A stretch of 64,000 nucleotides of DNA from positions 61,229,564 to 61,293,563 of the forward strand of contig OX235279.1 of assembly GCA_944472155.2 (NCBI GenBank), written 5' to 3'. Below, in pieces: positions 59,665 through 64,000 of the stretch. Position 1 is the first letter of the stretch; each line of letters begins with the position of its first letter. The stretch comes from Trichobilharzia szidati. Lineage: Eukaryota; Platyhelminthes; Trematoda; Strigeidida; Schistosomatidae. Made by a program: the position numbers and the translations under genes. Below the pieces are notes generated by a model. The model was not told the DNA's origin and searched no databases. It saw only the letters and a program-made list of their open reading frames with translations.

Positions 59665-61115
59665 CCTTTTTATGCATTTATGCTACTAGTTTATTTATAG
59701 TCTTTAGGGAAGTAAGGGTATTTAAGCGCGTTTAGGTACTGTAGTAGACTAATAGTTGATTCGTTCTAGGGATAAATAGTTTATTTATATAGTCGGTAGA
59801 GTGAAATAGTCTTTTTATGCATTTATGCTACTAGTTTATTTATAGTCTTTAGGGAAGTAAGGGTATTTAAGCCCGTTTAGGTACTGTAGTAGACTAATAG
59901 TTGATTCGTTCTAGGGATAAATAGTTTATTTATATAGTCGGTAGAGTGAAATAGTCTTTTTATGCATTTATGCTACTAGTTTATTTATAGTCTTTAGGGA
60001 AGTAAGGGTTTTTAAGCGCGTTTAGGTACTGTAGTAGACTAATAGTTGATTCGTTCTAGGGATAAATAGTTTATTTATATAGTCGGTAGAGTGAAATAGT
60101 CTTTTTATGCATTTATGCTACTAGTTTATTTATAGTCTTTAGGGAAGTAAGGGTATTTAAGCGCGTTTAGGTACTGTAGTAGACTAATAGTTGATTCGTT
60201 CTAGGAATAAATAGTTTATTTATATAGTCGGTAGAGTGAAATAGTCTTTTTATGCATTTATGCTACTAGTTTATTTATAGTCTTTAGGGAAGTAAGGGTT
60301 TTTAAGCGCGTTTAGGTACTGTAGTAGACTAATAGTTGATTCGTTCTAGGGATAAATAGTTTATTTATATAGTCGGTAGAGTGAAATAGTCTTTTTATGC
60401 ATTTATGCTACTAGTTTATTTATAGTCTTTAGGGAGTAAGGGTATTTAAGCGCGTTTAGGTACTGTAGTAGACTAATAGTTGATTCGTTCTAGGGATAAA
60501 TAGTTTATTTATATAGTCGGTAGAGTGAAATAGTCTTTTTATGCATTTATGCTACTAGTTTATTTATAGTCTTTAGGGAAGTAAGGGTATTTAAGCGCGT
60601 TTAGGTACTGTAGTAGACTAATAGTTGATGCGTTCTAGGGATAAATAGTTTATTTATATAGTCGGTAGAGTGAAATAGTCTTTTTATGCATTTATGCTAC
60701 TAGTTTATTTATAGTCTTTAGGGAAGTAAGGGTATTTAAGCGCGTTTAGGTACTGTAGTAGACTAATAGTTGATTCGTTCTAGGGATAAATAGTTTATTT
60801 ATATAGTCGGTAGAGTGAAATAGTCTTTTTATGCATTTATGCTACTAGTTTATTTATAGTCTTTAGGGAGTAAGGGTATTTAAGCGCGTTTAGGTACTGT
60901 AGTAGACTAATAGTTGATTCGTTCTAGGGATAAATAGTTTATTTATATAGTCGGTAGAGTGAAATAGTCTTTTTATGCATTTATGCTACTAGTTTATTTA
61001 TAGTCTTTAGGGAAGTAAGGGTTTTTAAGCGCGTTTAGGTACTGTAGTAGACTAGTAGTTGATTCGTTCTAGGAATGAATAGTTTATTTATATAGTCAGT
61101 AGAGTGAAATAGTGT
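59665..61115 (-). repeat. 145-bp tandem array, ten copies
   Basis: The anchor TATGCATTTATGCTACTAG starts at 59671, 59816, 59961, 60106, 60251, 60396, 60540, 60685, 60830 and 60974. Periods are 145 bp, with two of 144 where one A of GGGAAGTAAG is missing. Copies differ by only a few substitutions. The right-most copy holds the 3' end of the CR1-like coding frame, so the array is an amplified retrotransposon tail. Confidence 0.95.
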
Positions 61116-64000
61116 GTACAGAGAGCGTTTGAAACTTAAAACTGTATTACAGTTCCTGATATCTAGGGGCAGATTGTTCCATATTTTAGAATACATGACT
61201 GTGAAGAAGTTTTCGCGGAGTGTTGACTTAAAGGCTTTTATTGTCACTGTGCAATTTTGGTTACGCAGATCGTAAGAGCCTCCTTGCGCGAATTGTATGT
61301 CCTTAATGTCTGAGAATGATATTTTGTGTAGGACCTTATAGAAGAATACTAGGTTTATAATTAGTCGTCTTGTCCAGAGTGGGTCAAGTTGTAGAATCTT
61401 GCAACGTGAGATGTAGTCTTTCTTACATTCGTAGCCTAGTAGTTTCGAGGTAAAATATCGTTGGATACTTTCAATTCTTAGCTTTTCACGTGTGTGAGTG
61501 CTGCTAATAATAAATGGACAGTATTCTAGTAGTGGCCTCACACAGGTTTTGTACAGAATGAGCTTTGCTTCATTGTCGTGAAAGTTCCTGAGTATGCATC
61601 CTAAGAGCATCCTCGACTTTTGAGTCTGTGATGCCACTTGCTCAGAGAATGTTAGGTTACTCGAGTACCTCAGACCTAGGTCAACGACACTTTGGAGTTT
61701 GGTTAGGTTAGCCGATTGAAGCGTTAACTTTATGTCGATTGAGGGTGCACCGAAGCAGATCCAGCCACATTTTTTAAGGTTAAATTGGAGGTTCCATAAA
61801 GACGACCAAGCAGTCACTTTATCTAGTTCTTCTTGTACAACATTCTGGAAGTACCCTAGGTCATCAGGTTGGAATGTATAAGCTACTTTGAGGTCATCTG
61901 CAAAGATGAATGGTTTACCATGAGTAAAGCAAGCGCATATGTCGTTAATATATAGGGTAAATAGAAGGGGTCCAATGACACTACCTTGTACTACACCAGA
62001 GGTGATTTGGCTAGGTTTCGAAGTTATAGATCCGAGTTTAACTATTTGGGACCTATTGTTAAGGAATGATTTAAGCCATCCTAATAGCGGGTCACTTATT
62101 CCTAAGGATTTCAGCTTGTGCACTAGTAGTAAATGGTCGACACGGTCAAATGCCTTTGAGATGTCAAAGTAGATGACAAGTACTAGTTGTCGTCTGTCAC
62201 GACTGCTGGTCACAAAGTTAAAGAAGTCTAAGTGGCATGTTAAACAAGATCTGGATTTTAGGAATCCATGTTGGTTCGGACTTATAATATTGCAACTAAG
62301 CATATGCTTCATTAGGTTTTCTTTAACTAGTCTCTCCATAATTCTAGAAGCTATAGGTGTGATATTAATTGGCCTGTAGTTACTGACGTCTGTTTTCGAG
62401 CCAGATTTGTGTTTAGGCATAATAAACGTTGTTTTCCATACATCAGGGTAAGTTTGGGTTTCTAAGGACATTGTGAATATTTTAAGCAGGAGTAAGGGAA
62501 TGTCAGGGCCACCATATTTATAAAAATAGGATGATATGCCGTCAGTACCGAAACCTTTTGAGCATTTTAGGGTTCTTATAGTTTGTTTAATGTTAGTATA
62601 GTTAAATTCAATAGTGCTAATTAAGTTTGGTGTGTGTGGAGATGGAGTTTGTGCCACATTAGTAGCAGGGTGTATATTGAGTAACTGGACTGTGGGCTTA
62701 AGGTAGTTACCTGCAAAAGTTGAGTTGAATAATTCACACATGTCTGCGGAATTAGTACATAGCCTACCTTTGTCTATGAGGAGGGAAATGCTGTGATTTT
62801 TGCGACTCATTCGCTTCTTTAAGATTTCCGTGAGTGCATACACTCTAGCAGGACTGGCTACTGCGATGCGTTCTTCGTTTCTCATACGGAAATTTCGAGC
62901 TTGTGAGATGGAACTAAGGGTGTTAAGTATTAAACCTAGTGTGCCAAAGTCGTGGTGTTTGAAGTAACTTGTTGAGAGTTTCTTCAGTTTCATACGATCC
63001 TTTGGTTTTATGAATGACTTCCTATGTGGGGACAGCTCAAGTGTTTGCAGTGGAATGACAGCATCTAAGCATGTGTTCGAGTTATGGTAGAAGATGCTCA
63101 GAGCTCTCGAGAGGTCATCAGTAGTGAAGTATTCGCTCCATTCGGAGGATCTTAGCACTGATTCTACTAAGGTCCAGTTTGCCTTACTATAGTTCCTATA
63201 TAGTACTTGTTGTGAAGTGGAGGTATGAGCTGCATTGCTATTCAGTGGAAGTGGCAGAGCACACATTACTGTTTTGTGGTCACTACCTGAAAACTTAGAA
63301 CCCACTAAGATTGAGAGGGGGCTTATATCGTGACAGAATATTAAGTCTAGTACATTGTCACCTCTTGTAGGGATAGTGACAGTTTGTTTCCAGCCGAAGA
63401 TGTCCAGTGTCCCTAAGAGCTTGTCGTATTTAGTTGGCCCTTTTAATAAGTCCCAGTTGATTTCGGGTAGGTTGAAGTCTCCACATATGATCTTATGCTC
63501 GTATGGAAGAGTGGATACTTGCTCCAGTACATTTATAAGTTGTGTCTCGTAATCACTAAAGGTGCCAGGTGCTCTGTAGATACATCCTATTAGTAGTGTA
63601 GCACTTTTGAAGTGTACGTTGACCCACAGGGTGTCGTGCATGTCATTGAGTTCCTTATTTTCTAGCTGTAATACAGTAAGTGTGTTCAGGAAGTACATTA
63701 GACAGCCTCCTCCCTTACCACTCTTCCTGTCACAGCGAAAGTGTATGTACCCTTCGATGCTTATCTCTTCGTCTGGTATATTGGAGTGACACCAGGATTC
63801 CGTAATAATGATTATAGGGGGTTTGTATACCAGCGTGTGTGCCCTGAGCATCGGTAGTTTGTTAAGGATAGATCTAGCATTAATAAGTATTAAGTAGAGT
63901 TGAGATTTGAAGTAGTGTTTGAAGTGTTTAAGCTCGTCAATAAGGTTCAATTGTGGATCGGCATCCGCTGTTTCCGCGTGGCATATCAACCCTGTGTTGC
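61035..64000 (-). CDS. CR1-like non-LTR retrotransposon protein (endonuclease and RT), partial
   Basis: This protein nicks target DNA and copies the element RNA there. The frame is open to the window edge. The codon at 63989 is TTG, so the true start lies outside. Counting from 63989, the AP-type endonuclease covers about residues 30-245: NARS at 37-40, TESW at 63-66, GDFNLP at 170-175, SDHKTV at 236-241. The RT covers about 515-780: SNYRPIN, then FDISKAFD (catalytic D610), SGVVQGSVIGPLLF and FADD at 697-700. The C-terminus has WIGAPS-like and SKIWNNLP blocks. The last 22 or so residues and the stop lie inside the first tandem repeat unit. No internal stops, so it may be recently active. Confidence 0.92.
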   Translation of the reverse strand, partial: NTGLICHAETADADPQLNLIDELKHFKHYFKSQLYLILINARSILNKLPMLRAHTLVYKPPIIIITESWCHSNIPDEEISIEGYIHFRCDRKSGKGGGCLMYFLNTLTVLQLENKELNDMHDTLWVNVHFKSATLLIGCIYRAPGTFSDYETQLINVLEQVSTLPYEHKIICGDFNLPEINWDLLKGPTKYDKLLGTLDIFGWKQTVTIPTRGDNVLDLIFCHDISPLSILVGSKFSGSDHKTVMCALPLPLNSNAAHTSTSQQVLYRNYSKANWTLVESVLRSSEWSEYFTTDDLSRALSIFYHNSNTCLDAVIPLQTLELSPHRKSFIKPKDRMKLKKLSTSYFKHHDFGTLGLILNTLSSISQARNFRMRNEERIAVASPARVYALTEILKKRMSRKNHSISLLIDKGRLCTNSADMCELFNSTFAGNYLKPTVQLLNIHPATNVAQTPSPHTPNLISTIEFNYTNIKQTIRTLKCSKGFGTDGISSYFYKYGGPDIPLLLLKIFTMSLETQTYPDVWKTTFIMPKHKSGSKTDVSNYRPINITPIASRIMERLVKENLMKHMLSCNIISPNQHGFLKSRSCLTCHLDFFNFVTSSRDRRQLVLVIYFDISKAFDRVDHLLLVHKLKSLGISDPLLGWLKSFLNNRSQIVKLGSITSKPSQITSGVVQGSVIGPLLFTLYINDICACFTHGKPFIFADDLKVAYTFQPDDLGYFQNVVQEELDKVTAWSSLWNLQFNLKKCGWICFGAPSIDIKLTLQSANLTKLQSVVDLGLRYSSNLTFSEQVASQTQKSRMLLGCILRNFHDNEAKLILYKTCVRPLLEYCPFIISSTHTREKLRIESIQRYFTSKLLGYECKKDYISRCKILQLDPLWTRRLIINLVFFYKVLHKISFSDIKDIQFAQGGSYDLRNQNCTVTIKAFKSTLRENFFTVMYSKIWNNLPLDIRNCNTVLSFKRSLYTLFHSTDYINKLFIPRTNQLLVYYST

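Noticed and set aside
59665..61115. CRISPR-like array
   Set aside because: The whole 145-bp unit repeats with no variable spacers, in a eukaryotic retrotransposon context.

Overview
The window looks like repeat-rich nuclear DNA of a trematode flatworm, most likely a schistosome. It is AT-rich and dominated by retroelements of the kinds known from schistosomes: CSRn1/Boudicca-like Ty3/gypsy, RTE-like and CR1-like non-LTR elements, Penelope-like elements and tRNA-derived SINEs. The one host gene I can model has short exons and a very long intron. The species assignment is inference.

Layout. 1-2300: decayed RTE-like retrotransposon. 2300-6195: gene-free, with SINE copies. 6196-11413: a structurally complete Ty3/gypsy element with two LTRs, gag, an in-phase -1 frameshift signal and an intact pol. 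11414-18979: gene-free, with decayed fragments and a foldback. 18980-21700: Penelope-like element with its GIY-YIG endonuclease end duplicated as 733-bp inverted arms around a broken reverse transcriptase. 21701-29191: decayed fragments, RTE-like relics and a SINE.

29192-42194 (minus strand): a synaptogyrin-like gene reconstructed from four coding exons whose splice sites and phases agree (771 nt, 256 residues). Its second intron is about 11.7 kb and holds RTE, Penelope-like and SINE copies, including a 5'-truncated RTE insertion with a perfect 13-bp target-site duplication.

43136-59270: complex repeat territory. A 3017-bp segment carrying a SINE 3' end and a decayed CR1-like element occurs twice at almost perfect identity (43136-46152 and 51764-54780). 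Between the copies lies a spliced but broken FAR1/SWIM transposase-derived gene. The second copy runs directly into a roughly 900-bp fragment of 28S rRNA gene that stops close to the R2 target site. An older dispersed repeat follows, with a SINE present in one copy and absent in the other.

59665-64000: the 3' part of an open CR1-like non-LTR element on the minus strand (endonuclease plus reverse transcriptase). It runs off the window edge. Its last codons and 3' region have been amplified into a ten-copy, 145-bp tandem array.

The genes do not form a pathway. The window is one neuronal or vesicle membrane gene in a landscape of nested mobile elements. The observations most worth checking are the inverted Penelope arms with a hammerhead-like motif, the retrotransposon-derived tandem array, the rDNA fragment at a duplication breakpoint, and the gypsy frameshift signal.
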